A stretch of DNA of 64,000 nucleotides, from positions 62,001 through 126,000 of the forward strand of contig MKWE01000003.1 in assembly GCA_001899585.1 (NCBI GenBank), read 5' to 3'. The position numbers and the translations under genes were made by a program. Below, piece by piece: positions 50,017-58,617 of this stretch. The notes under the pieces are model-generated. The model was given only the letters and a program-made list of their open reading frames with translations, had not been told where the DNA came from and ran no database searches. This DNA comes from Rhodospirillales bacterium 70-18. Its GTDB lineage: Bacteria > Pseudomonadota > Alphaproteobacteria > Acetobacterales > Acetobacteraceae. Position 1 is the first letter of the stretch; every line of letters starts with the position of its first letter.

Positions 50017-51822
50017 ATGATGGACCTCGCCTTCGATCTCGCGAGCCTTCGTGCCGCCTATTCGGCCGGGACGGCCGACCCCGTGGCGGTGGCCCGCGAG
50101 GCGCTGCGGCGGGCGCGGGGGCAGGCGGCGGCCAATGTGTGGATCCATTTGCGCGAGGAGGCGGAACTGGCCGCCGAGGCCGCGCGCCTGGCCGCGCGCG
50201 ACGCCGAGGGGCTGCCGCTGTATGGCGTGCCTTTCGCGGTCAAGGACAACATCGACGTGGCCGGCATGCCGACGACGGCCGGGTGCCCGGAATTCACCTA
50301 TCTGCCCGCCGCCAGCGCCACGGTGGTCGACCTGTTGCGCGAGGCCGGGGCGCTGCTGATCGGCAAGACCAACCTCGACCAGTTCGCCACCGGGCTGGTC
50401 GGCGTGCGCTCGCCCTACGGGGCGTGCCGCAATCCGTTCGATCCGGCCTATGTGTCGGGCGGCTCCAGTTCCGGCTCGGCGGTGGCGGTGGCGGCCGGGG
50501 CGGTGGGGTTCGCGCTCGGCACGGATACCGCCGGTTCGGGCCGGGTGCCGGCGGCGTTCTGCAACATCGTCGGCTGGAAGGGCACGCGCGGCCTGCTCAG
50601 CCTGCGCGGCGTGGTGCCGGCCTGCCGGTCGCTGGACTGCGTCAGCGTGTTCACCGCGACCTGCGCGGACGCGGCGGCGGTGGCCGCGGTGGTCGGGCGC
50701 TTCGATGCCGCGGACCCGTTCTCGCGGGCGCTGCCGTCGGGCGGGGCGGCCGGACAGATAGTGCGGGTGGGCGTGCCGCGGCCGGCGGAGCTGGAATTCT
50801 TCGGCAACCCGCACACGCCCGGCCTGTTCCGCGCGGCGACCGAAACTGTGGCCACCCTCGGCGCCGAGCTGGTCGAGATCGATCTGCGCCCGTTCCTGGC
50901 GGCGGCGCGGCTGCTGTACGATGGCCCGTGGGTGGCCGAGCGCACCGCGGCCATCGGCGCGTTCCTCGACGCCAACCCCGCCGCGATCCATCCGGTGGTG
51001 CGCGGGATCATCGAGGAGGGCCGCCGGTTCAGCGCCGTCGATGCCTTCGCGGGGCAGTACCGCCTGCGGCAACTGGCGCGCGAGGCGGAGGCGGTGTGGC
51101 GGTCGGTCGATGTCGTGCTGACGCCGACGGCGGGAACCATCCACCGCATCGCGGCTGTCGAGGCCGATCCGGTGCGGCTGAACAGCCAGCTTGGCTACTA
51201 CACCAACTTCATGAACCTGCTGGACCTGGCGGCGGTCGCCGTGCCGTCGGGGTTCCAGCCGGACGGGCTGCCCTTCGGCGTCACGCTGTTCGCGCCCGCC
51301 GGCCAGGACCAGGCGCTGCTGCGGCTGGGCGGCGCGCTGCATGCGGCGTCCGGCGTGGCGATGGGCGCCACCGGCCGGCCGCTGCCGGTCGCCGCGCCGG
51401 TTGGCCCCGGCGTGGCCAGCGACGGGGACACGCTGGAGATCGCGGTGTTCGGCGCGCATATGACCGGGCTGCCGCTGACCGGCGAGTTGCTGTCCCTTGG
51501 CGCCCGGCCGCTGGGCGCGGTCCGGACGGCGCCATGCTACCGGCTCTACGCGCTGGAGCAGCTTGCCCCGCCCCGGCCGGGGCTGGTGCGCGATGCGGCC
51601 GCCGGCGCCGCGATCGGTGGCGAGCTGTGGCGCATTCCGGCCGCCCTTGTTGGCCAGCTCCTCGCCGGGATCGCCGCGCCGCTGGGGCTGGGCAAGGTGG
51701 AACTCGCGGATGGCCGCCGGGTCGTGGGCTTCCTGTGCGAAGCCGATGCGGCGGCGTCGGCGCGGGAGATCACCGCCTTCGGGGGGTGGCGCGAATGGCT
51801 CGCGGCGGGCGCGGCGCCATAG
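50017..51822 (+). CDS. atzF: allophanate hydrolase (AtzF type)
   Basis: Hydrolyses allophanate to ammonia and CO2, the last step of urea carboxylation and of s-triazine breakdown. 601 residues: an amidase-signature domain (about 1-435) with the Lys-Ser-Ser triad (K76 in FAVKDNID, S151 in GGSSSGS, S174 in TAGSGR), then a C-terminal allophanate-hydrolase domain (about 455-595) starting IAVFGAHMTGLPL. ATG 50017 has AAGGAG 8 nt upstream. Directly follows gntR. Confidence 0.9.
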   Translation: MMDLAFDLASLRAAYSAGTADPVAVAREALRRARGQAAANVWIHLREEAELAAEAARLAARDAEGLPLYGVPFAVKDNIDVAGMPTTAGCPEFTYLPAASATVVDLLREAGALLIGKTNLDQFATGLVGVRSPYGACRNPFDPAYVSGGSSSGSAVAVAAGAVGFALGTDTAGSGRVPAAFCNIVGWKGTRGLLSLRGVVPACRSLDCVSVFTATCADAAAVAAVVGRFDAADPFSRALPSGGAAGQIVRVGVPRPAELEFFGNPHTPGLFRAATETVATLGAELVEIDLRPFLAAARLLYDGPWVAERTAAIGAFLDANPAAIHPVVRGIIEEGRRFSAVDAFAGQYRLRQLAREAEAVWRSVDVVLTPTAGTIHRIAAVEADPVRLNSQLGYYTNFMNLLDLAAVAVPSGFQPDGLPFGVTLFAPAGQDQALLRLGGALHAASGVAMGATGRPLPVAAPVGPGVASDGDTLEIAVFGAHMTGLPLTGELLSLGARPLGAVRTAPCYRLYALEQLAPPRPGLVRDAAAGAAIGGELWRIPAALVGQLLAGIAAPLGLGKVELADGRRVVGFLCEADAAASAREITAFGGWREWLAAGAAP

Positions 51823-51895
51823 GGGCCGCCATGGCGCGGGTTTTGCTACGCGACCGGCGACCGCCAATGCCGCGACATCGCAGGGAGACCGGACC

Positions 51896-52078
51896 ATGAC
51901 CGACCAGGACCTCGACGCCATGATCGATGCCGCCGCGCGGGCGCTCGGCATCGCCATCCAGCCGGGCTGGCGCGCCGCGGTGCGGGCCAACCTGGTGGTG
52001 AATTTGCGCATGGCCGATGCGGTGCTCTCCTTCCCCCTCGCCGACGAGGCCGAGCCCGCCCCCGTGTTCACGGCCTGA
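51896..52078 (+). CDS. atzG: AtzG-like small subunit (DUF4089)
   Basis: 60 residues resembling DUF4089, the GatC-like small protein that binds and stabilises AtzE in Pseudomonas sp. ADP. Visible pattern: LDAMIDAAARALGIAIQPGW followed by VRANLVVNLRMADAVLSFPL and an acidic tail ending APVFTA. It lies 73 nt after atzF and 3 nt before the AtzE-like gene. It would act as a chaperone-like subunit. Confidence 0.83.
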   Translation: MTDQDLDAMIDAAARALGIAIQPGWRAAVRANLVVNLRMADAVLSFPLADEAEPAPVFTA

Positions 52079-52081
52079 GCG

Positions 52082-53473
52082 ATGCAGGACCTCGCCTGGG
52101 GCGGCGCCACCGAGATCGCCGCCGCCGTCGCGGCCGGCACCGTGAGCGCCCGCGCCGTTACCGATGCCGCGCTGGACCGCATCGCGGCGCGCGACGGGGC
52201 GCTGGGCGCCTTCACCGACGTCACCGCCGAGCGGGCGCGGGCGCGGGCCGCTTCGGTGGATACGGACCGGGCGGCCGGGCGGGCGCTGGGACCGCTGGCG
52301 GGCGTGCCGTTCGCGGTGAAGAACCTGTTCGACGTGGCCGGCTTGCCGACCCGTGCCGGCAGCGCCATCAATCGCACCCGCGCCCCGGCCAGGCGCGACA
52401 GCGTGCTGGTGGAGCGGCTGGAGCGGGCCGGGGCGGTGCTGGTGGGCGCGCTCAACATGGGCGAATACGCCTATGATTTCACCGGCGAGAACTGGCATGA
52501 CGGGCCGTCGCGCAACCCGCACGACACCACGCGGATGTCCGGCGGCTCCTCCGGCGGCTCGGGCGCGGCGGTGGCGGGCGGGCTGGTGCCGCTGGCGTTG
52601 GGGTCGGACACCAATGGCTCCATCCGGGTGCCGGCTTCGCTGTGCGGGCTGTTCGGGCTGAAGCCGACCTTCGGGCGGCTGCCGCGCAGCGGCAGCTTCC
52701 CGTTCGTCGCCAGCCTGGACCATCTGGGGCCGCTGGCGCGCAATGTCGCCGACCTCGCCTGCGCCTATGACGCGATGCAGGGGCCCGATGCGAGCGACCC
52801 GGGCTGCGCGGCGCGGGCGGCCGAGCCGGTGGCGGGGCGGCTGGGGGCGGGGATCGGCGGGCTGCGCGTTGCCCGCGCCGGCGGGTATTTCCGCATGGGG
52901 CTGACCGGCGAGGCCGAGGCGGCGGTGGCGGCGGTGTGCGCGGCGCTGGACGTGGCGCGGGAGGTGGAGCTGCCGGAGGCGGCGCGGGCGCGGGCGGCGG
53001 CCTACCTGATCACCGCCACCGAGGGCGCGGCGCTGCATCTGGGCCGGCTGCAACGCCAGGCGGCGGCGTTCGACCCGGATGTGCGCGACCGGCTGATCGC
53101 CGGCGCGATGGTGCCGGCGGCGGTGGTGGCGCAGGCGCAGAAATTCCGCCGCTGGTATCGCGATGCGGTGCTGGCGGTGTTCGCGGGGGTGGACGCGGTG
53201 ATCGCGCCGGCGACGCCCTGCGCGGCGCCGCTGCTGGGCCAGAAGACCTTCCTGCTGGACGGGGTGGAATTGCCGGTGCGGGCCAATATGGGGCTGTACA
53301 CCCAGCCGATCTCGTTCATCGGCCTCCCGGTGGTGGCGGTGCCGGTCGCCGGGGCGCTGCCGATCGGGGTGCAGGTGATCGCATCGCCCTGGCGGGAGGA
53401 TGTCGCGCTGCGCATCGCCGCGCATCTGGAGGCCATGGGCGTGGCGCGCGCGCAGCGGCCGGAGGGGTGGTGA
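52082..53473 (+). CDS. atzE: AtzE-family amidohydrolase (1-carboxybiuret hydrolase type)
   Basis: 463-residue amidase-signature enzyme with K80 (PFAVKNLFD), S156 (GGSSGGSG) and S180 (DTNGSIRVPA). In Pseudomonas sp. ADP, AtzE with AtzG hydrolyses 1-carboxybiuret to 1,3-dicarboxyurea. Assignment here rests on the immediately preceding AtzG-like gene and the following AtzH-like gene, because amidase-signature proteins are hard to tell apart alone. Its stop overlaps the next ATG by one base. Confidence 0.87.
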   Translation: MQDLAWGGATEIAAAVAAGTVSARAVTDAALDRIAARDGALGAFTDVTAERARARAASVDTDRAAGRALGPLAGVPFAVKNLFDVAGLPTRAGSAINRTRAPARRDSVLVERLERAGAVLVGALNMGEYAYDFTGENWHDGPSRNPHDTTRMSGGSSGGSGAAVAGGLVPLALGSDTNGSIRVPASLCGLFGLKPTFGRLPRSGSFPFVASLDHLGPLARNVADLACAYDAMQGPDASDPGCAARAAEPVAGRLGAGIGGLRVARAGGYFRMGLTGEAEAAVAAVCAALDVAREVELPEAARARAAAYLITATEGAALHLGRLQRQAAAFDPDVRDRLIAGAMVPAAVVAQAQKFRRWYRDAVLAVFAGVDAVIAPATPCAAPLLGQKTFLLDGVELPVRANMGLYTQPISFIGLPVVAVPVAGALPIGVQVIASPWREDVALRIAAHLEAMGVARAQRPEGW

Positions 53474-53853
53474 TGGAGGTCAACCTGCCGGAGGTGGTCG
53501 CCGAGGTCGCCGCCGCCTTCGCGCGCTACGAGGCGGCGCTGGTGGGCAACGACGTGGCGGCGCTGGACGCGCTGTTCTGGTCCGGCCCGCAGACGCTGCG
53601 CTACGGCATCGGCGAGAACCTGTACGGGCCGGCCGAGATCGCCGCCTTCCGCGCCGCGCGGCCCTCGGCGGGGCTGGCCCGCAGCTTGGCGCGCACGCAG
53701 ATCACCACCTATGGCCGCGACCACGCCGTCGCGGCCACGCTGTTCTATCGCGCCACCGCGCCGGGCAAGGTGGGGCGGCAGCTGCAGAGCTGGGTGCGGA
53801 TGCCGGAAGGCTGGCGGGTGGTGGCGGCGCATGTGAGCGTGATCGAAGAGTAG
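53473..53853 (+). CDS. atzH: AtzH-like SnoaL-fold protein (DUF3225)
   Basis: 126 residues with a SnoaL/NTF2-like fold: FARYEAALVGNDVAALDALF, then TLRYGIGENLYGPAEIAAFR, ITTYGRDHAVAAT and a C-terminal GWRVVAAHVS strand. AtzH of Pseudomonas sp. ADP is described as a decarboxylating amidohydrolase turning 1,3-dicarboxyurea into allophanate. This protein sits directly after atzE as expected for that role. Last gene of the first transcription unit. Confidence 0.84.
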   Translation: MEVNLPEVVAEVAAAFARYEAALVGNDVAALDALFWSGPQTLRYGIGENLYGPAEIAAFRAARPSAGLARSLARTQITTYGRDHAVAATLFYRATAPGKVGRQLQSWVRMPEGWRVVAAHVSVIEE

Positions 53854-53862
53854 CTGCCAAAA

Positions 53863-53872
53863 CTGTATACAC
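53863..53872. promoter_or_regulatory. candidate GntR operator, site B
   Basis: CTGTATACAC, one base from the palindrome GTGTATACAC, lies 146 nt upstream of the biuret-hydrolase-like gene. It matches site A at 49208 in 8 of 10 positions. Confidence 0.45.
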
Positions 53873-54017
53873 TTGCTCGTGGGCGTGGCGGAGTTTGCCT
53901 GAAAAGTAGCCGCATTCTGCAATGACGGCGAGGACTGCGTGTCCTTGCGCCAGGAATCGGGCGCTGGCGCGGAATTTGCTCTGTTCCGCGCCAGCACGTC
54001 CCGAAAGGTTGCGGCAT

Positions 54018-54704
54018 ATGGCGATCCCGGCGGAACCCTATGCGTTCGAGCTGAACCCCGCCGCGGCGGCGCTGCTGATCATCGACATGCAGCGGGATTT
54101 CCTCGAACCCGGCGGCTTCGGCGCCATGCTGGGCAACGATGTCGGCCTGCTGCGCCGCGCCGTCGCGCCCAACCAGCGCCTGCTGGCGGCATGGCGGGCC
54201 GCCGGGCTGGCGGTGATCCATACCCGCGAGGGGCACCGGCCGGACCTGGCCGACCTGCCGCCGGCCAAGCTGGCGCGCGGCGGCGGGCCGACGCGAATCG
54301 GCGATGCCGGGCCGATGGGGCGCATTCTGGTGCGCGGCGAGGCGGGGCACGACATCATCCCCGAACTGCGCCCCCTGCCCGGCGAGCCGGTGATCGATAA
54401 GCCCGGCAAGGGCGCCTTCTTCGCCACCGACCTGCACGCCATCCTGCGGAACCGGGGCATCGCCCAGCTGGTGGTGACCGGGGTGACCACCGAGGTCTGC
54501 GTCAACACCACGGTGCGCGAGGCCAACGACCGCGGCTATGACTGCCTGGTGGTGGCCGATTGCTGCGCCTCCTACTTCCCCGAATTCCACGAGATGGGCC
54601 TGCGCATGATCCAGGCGCAAGGCGGCATTTTCGGCTGGGTGGCGCCCAGCGAAGCGGTGATCGCGGGCCTGCCCGCAAGCGGACTCAGCAAGGGAGCAGC
54701 GTGA
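54018..54704 (+). CDS. biuret hydrolase-like cysteine hydrolase (isochorismatase family)
   Basis: 228 residues. Catalytic candidates are Asp23 (IIDMQRDF), Lys128 (IDKPGKGAF) and Cys161 (TTEVCVNTT). The segments IHTREGHRPDLADLP, RILVRGEAG and VREANDRGYDCLV closely resemble the biuret hydrolase of Rhizobium leguminosarum, recalled from memory, which converts biuret to allophanate and ammonia. N-carbamoyl or ureidoacrylate hydrolase are alternatives. The ATG at 54018 is preceded by a long untranslated leader; its stop overlaps the permease ATG. Confidence 0.84.
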   Translation: MAIPAEPYAFELNPAAAALLIIDMQRDFLEPGGFGAMLGNDVGLLRRAVAPNQRLLAAWRAAGLAVIHTREGHRPDLADLPPAKLARGGGPTRIGDAGPMGRILVRGEAGHDIIPELRPLPGEPVIDKPGKGAFFATDLHAILRNRGIAQLVVTGVTTEVCVNTTVREANDRGYDCLVVADCCASYFPEFHEMGLRMIQAQGGIFGWVAPSEAVIAGLPASGLSKGAA

Positions 54705-56281
54705 TGAGCAGCCTGTCGATCACGGCCCGGCCGAAGCTATGGGTGCCCGGGGACTGGAATGCGCTGTTCGGGTTCGGCACCAACATCCTGGTCAATGTGC
54801 TGGTGCTGACCGGGCTGCTGCGCTTCGTGGTGGGCATTCCGGACGCGCTGGTGTTCGGCCGCATCCTGCCGGCGCTGGGCACCATGCTGTTCCTCTCCAC
54901 CGGATACTACGCGTTGCTGGCCTGGAACCTCGCGCGCAAGACCGGGCGCAGCGACGTCTGCGCGCTGCCCTCCGGGGTGAGCGTGCCGCACATGTTCGTG
55001 GTCACCTTCGTGGTGATGCTGCCGATCAAGCTGGCCACCAAGGACCCGGTGCTGGCGTGGGAGGCGGGGCTCACCTGGGTATTCGTGCAGAGCTTCGTGC
55101 TGATGGCCGGCGGCTTCATCGGCCCCTATGTGCGGCGCATCACCCCGCGCGCCGCCCTGCTCGGCTCGCTGGCCGGCATCTCCATCACCTTCATCTCGAT
55201 GAGCCCGGCGGCGCAGGTGTTCTCCACCCCGATCATCGGCGTGGTGTGCTTCGCGGTGATCCTGGCGAGTTGGTTCGGCGGCGTGCGCTATTTCGGCGGC
55301 GTGCCAGGCGGGCTGGTAGCGATCGCGGTGGGCACGCTGATCGCCTGGGGCTCGACCGCGCTCGGGCTCGGCTACGGCGCGCTCAGCATGGACAAGGTGA
55401 TCGGCTCGGTGGCCAATTTCGGCCTCTCCTTCCCGGCGCCCGAGATCGCCCACACCTTCGGCGGCTTCCGCTATCTCGGCGTGATCCTGGTCACCGCCGT
55501 GCCGTTCGGCATCTACGACCTGATCGAGGCGCTCGACAACGTGGAGAGTGCCGCCGCCGCCGGCGACAGCTTCCCGACCACGCGGGTGCTGACGGCGGAC
55601 GGGGTGATCAGCCTGATCGGCTGCCTGCTGGGCAACCCGTTCATCAACGCGGTCTATATCGGCCATCCGGGCTGGAAGGCGATGGGCGGGCGGATCGGCT
55701 ATTCGGCGGCGACCGGGCTGATCGTCCTGGTGCTGACCTGGTTCGGCATCATCGCGCTGGTCAGCGCGGTGATCCCGGTCGTCGCGATCCTGCCGATCCT
55801 GCTGTATATCGGCATGCTGATCGGCTCCCAGGCGTTCCAGGAATCGCCGCACCGGCATGCCCCGGCGATCGTGCTGGCGCTGCTGCCGCAACTGGCGGCC
55901 TGGGGCAAGACGCAGATCGACAATGCGCTGGCCGCCGCCGGCACCAATGCCCATGACGTGGGGCTGGCCAAGCTGGCGCAGGTGGGGGTGCTGTATTCGG
56001 GGCTGGAGACGCTGGGCGGCGGCGCCACCCTGGCCGGCATCATCCTGGGCGCGATCACGGTGTTCATCATCGACCGCGAGTTGGAAAAGGCGGCGGCCTT
56101 CGCGCTGGCCGGCATGCTGCTGACCTTCTTCGGCTTCATCCATGGCGAGGGCATCGGCATCGGCCGGTCGCCCGAGGTGGCCACCTCCTATCTGGGCGTG
56201 GCCGCGATCCTGTTCCTCTGCGCCAAATACGCGGCCTTCCACCCGCACCCGGCGGTCGAGGCGCCCCAGGCGGCCGATTAG
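54704..56281 (+). CDS. NCS2/AzgA-like nucleobase permease family protein
   Basis: 525-residue membrane protein with about 12-14 helices. Segments such as LRFVVGIPDALVFGRILPAL, TGYYALLAWNLARKTGRSDV, FGIYDLIEALDNVESAAAAG and LGNPFINAVYIGHPGWKAMG place it in the xanthine/uracil permease superfamily, in a divergent branch. Overlap with the biuret-hydrolase-like gene suggests it imports that enzyme's substrate (biuret or a related ureide); this is inference. A perfect hairpin follows the stop. Confidence 0.82.
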   Translation: MSSLSITARPKLWVPGDWNALFGFGTNILVNVLVLTGLLRFVVGIPDALVFGRILPALGTMLFLSTGYYALLAWNLARKTGRSDVCALPSGVSVPHMFVVTFVVMLPIKLATKDPVLAWEAGLTWVFVQSFVLMAGGFIGPYVRRITPRAALLGSLAGISITFISMSPAAQVFSTPIIGVVCFAVILASWFGGVRYFGGVPGGLVAIAVGTLIAWGSTALGLGYGALSMDKVIGSVANFGLSFPAPEIAHTFGGFRYLGVILVTAVPFGIYDLIEALDNVESAAAAGDSFPTTRVLTADGVISLIGCLLGNPFINAVYIGHPGWKAMGGRIGYSAATGLIVLVLTWFGIIALVSAVIPVVAILPILLYIGMLIGSQAFQESPHRHAPAIVLALLPQLAAWGKTQIDNALAAAGTNAHDVGLAKLAQVGVLYSGLETLGGGATLAGIILGAITVFIIDRELEKAAAFALAGMLLTFFGFIHGEGIGIGRSPEVATSYLGVAAILFLCAKYAAFHPHPAVEAPQAAD

Positions 56282-56302
56282 GGCCGCACGGGGGCGCAAA
56301 AT

Positions 56303-56330
56303 GGCGGGGCTCTGCCCGGAGAGCCCCGCC
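56303..56330. terminator. bidirectional hairpin terminator
   Basis: GGCGGGGCTCT (56303-56313) and AGAGCCCCGCC (56320-56330) pair perfectly around a 6-nt loop. TTT follows on the plus strand and ATTTTG on the minus strand, so it probably ends both the permease transcript and the convergent molybdenum enzyme operon. Confidence 0.75.
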
Positions 56331-56361
56331 TTTGGCCGGTCAGCCGTTCAGGCGGCCGGCA

Positions 56362-58617
56362 TCACACCAGGTCGTCGATGCGGATCGGGAACCGCCGCGC
56401 CCGCATCCCGGTCGCGTGCCATACCGCATTGGCGACCGCCCCGCCCGTGCCGGTGATGGCGATCTCGCCCACGCCCTTGATGCCGAGCGCGTTCACATGC
56501 GGGTCGTGCTCCTCGACCAGCAGCGCCTCCATCTCCGGCACGTCGGCGTTCACCGGTATGTGGTAGTCGGCCAGGTTGGCGTTCAGCATCCGGCCGGAGC
56601 GCCGGTCGGTCACCGCCTCCTCATGCAGCGCGAACGCCATGCCCCAGATCATGCCGCCGTAATACTGGCTGCGCACCATCCGCGGGTTGATGATCCGCCC
56701 GGCCGCGAACGCGCCCACCAGCCGGGTCACGCGCAACTGTCCCAGATCGGGGTCCACCTTCACCTCGGCGAAGACCGCGCCGTGCGCGTGCATGGCATAG
56801 GCCGTCTGCGCCGCCGGGTCGCCGCCGCTCTTGCCCCGCCCTTCCACCTGCGCCAGCCCGGCCCGAGTCAGGATGTCGGCATAGCTCTCGCTGCGGCTTT
56901 CGTCGTCGCGGCGAAACAGCCGCCCGTCGCGCGCCACCACCCCGGCATTGCCGGCGCCGAACAGCGGCGAGCGCGCGTCGTCCATCGCCAGTTCGGCGAG
57001 CCGTGCGACCGCCTCCCCCCCGGCGGCATGGATCGCCATGCCGGCCGTGGCGGTGTGCGCCGAACCGCCCGCGATCCCGCCATCCGGCAGGTCGGAGGTG
57101 CCGGAACGGAACTCCAGTTGCTCGATCCCCAGTCCGACGGCGTCCGCCGCGATCTGCGCCAGCGCCGTCCAGGCGCCCTGGCCCATGTCGTGCGCGCCGA
57201 TCTCCACGACGCCGCCGCCATTCCGCCGGATGACCGCCCGCGCCTCGGCCTGGAACATCAGCGCCGGGAACGTCGCCGTGCCCATGCCCCAGCCCACCAG
57301 CATCCCGGCCGCGTCGCGCATCTGCCGCGGCGCCAGCGGCCGGCCCGCCCAGCCGAACCGGTCGGCGCCCTGCGCGTAGCACGCGCGCAGCGCCTTGGAC
57401 GAGAACGGCTTGCCCGAGATCGGCTCCACCTCGGCGTAGTTCTTCAGCCGGAAGGCCAGCGGGTCCATGCGGCAGGCCAGCGCAGCCTCGTCGATCGCGC
57501 TTTCCAGCGCGATCGAGCCGGTCGCCTCGCCCGGGGCCCGCATGAACATCGGCGTGCCGGTGTCGATCCGCACCGCGGTGTGGGAGGTGGCGATGGCCGG
57601 GCTGGCATACAGCGTGTGCGAGGCGTCGGCCGCCGGCTCGAAGAAATCGTCGAAGGTGCTGGTGGTGATCAGGGCATGGTGCGCCAGGGCGGTGAGCGTG
57701 CCGTCGGCGCCGGCGCCGATGCGCAGCCGCTGGCGGGTGGGCGGGCGATGGCCCACCGGGCCGTACATCTGCTCGCGCCGCAGCACCAGCTTCACCGGCC
57801 GGCCCACCAGCCGCGCGGCCAGGATGCCCAGCACCTGCGGCCCGGCGATCAGGCCCTTGGACCCGAACCCACCGCCCAGGAACGGGCTGCGGATCATGAT
57901 GTTCTCCGGCGCGATGCCCAGCAGCCCGGCCAGCCGCGCCTGCGCCATGGCCATGCCCTGGCTCGGCATGTCGAGCGACAGGCTGTCCCCGTCCCACGCC
58001 GCCACCACCGCATGCGGCTCCATCGCGTTGTGGTACTGCGCCGGCGTCTCGTAGGTGGCGTCCACGCGCCGCGCGGCGCTGGCCAGCCCGGCCTCCACAT
58101 CGCCCACAAGCTGCTCGGCCGGATGGCCCACCCCGACCACCGGCGGCACGAAGCTCTCGCCGGCGTCCAGCCCCACCCGCGCCGGCAGCGCCTCGTAGCG
58201 CGGGGCCAGCAGCGCGGCGCCCTCGGTCGCCGCCTCCAGCGTCTCGGCGATCACCACCGCGATCGGCTGGTTGGCGTAGCGCACCGCGTCGGATTGCAGC
58301 AGGTCCAGGCGGAACATGAACGGGTGCAGCTTGGCATCCGGGTCCAGCGCCAGCGCCGGCCGGTTGGCGGGGGTCATCACCGCCACCACGCCCGGATGCG
58401 CCATGGCGGCCGGCACGTCCAGGCAGGTCACCCGCCCGCGCGCGATCCGGCTTGCCGCCAGCACGGCGTACAGCATCCCCGCGGGATGATTGTCCGCCGC
58501 GTAGCGGGCCACCCCCGTCACCTTCAGCACCCCCTCGCGACGGGTCAGCGGCCGGCCGATGCTGGAGCCGTGCCGGGCGTGGGCGGGAACCTGCGAAAGA
58601 CTGATGTCAGGCGTCAT
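56362..58617 (-). CDS. molybdenum-binding subunit of aldehyde oxidoreductase (PaoC-like)
   Basis: 751-residue xanthine-oxidase-family large subunit carrying the molybdenum cofactor. N terminus GRPLTRREGVLKVTGVARYAADN is the ald_Xan_dh_C hammerhead start; LGGGFGSKG and HDMGQGAWTALAQIAADALG-like segments bind the cofactor; the conserved catalytic Glu is in IKGVGEIAITG near the C terminus. With its two partner subunits it resembles E. coli PaoABC, which oxidises aromatic aldehydes. Start at ATG 58617, overlapping the FAD-subunit end. Confidence 0.88.
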   Translation of the reverse strand: MTPDISLSQVPAHARHGSSIGRPLTRREGVLKVTGVARYAADNHPAGMLYAVLAASRIARGRVTCLDVPAAMAHPGVVAVMTPANRPALALDPDAKLHPFMFRLDLLQSDAVRYANQPIAVVIAETLEAATEGAALLAPRYEALPARVGLDAGESFVPPVVGVGHPAEQLVGDVEAGLASAARRVDATYETPAQYHNAMEPHAVVAAWDGDSLSLDMPSQGMAMAQARLAGLLGIAPENIMIRSPFLGGGFGSKGLIAGPQVLGILAARLVGRPVKLVLRREQMYGPVGHRPPTRQRLRIGAGADGTLTALAHHALITTSTFDDFFEPAADASHTLYASPAIATSHTAVRIDTGTPMFMRAPGEATGSIALESAIDEAALACRMDPLAFRLKNYAEVEPISGKPFSSKALRACYAQGADRFGWAGRPLAPRQMRDAAGMLVGWGMGTATFPALMFQAEARAVIRRNGGGVVEIGAHDMGQGAWTALAQIAADAVGLGIEQLEFRSGTSDLPDGGIAGGSAHTATAGMAIHAAGGEAVARLAELAMDDARSPLFGAGNAGVVARDGRLFRRDDESRSESYADILTRAGLAQVEGRGKSGGDPAAQTAYAMHAHGAVFAEVKVDPDLGQLRVTRLVGAFAAGRIINPRMVRSQYYGGMIWGMAFALHEEAVTDRRSGRMLNANLADYHIPVNADVPEMEALLVEEHDPHVNALGIKGVGEIAITGTGGAVANAVWHATGMRARRFPIRIDDLV

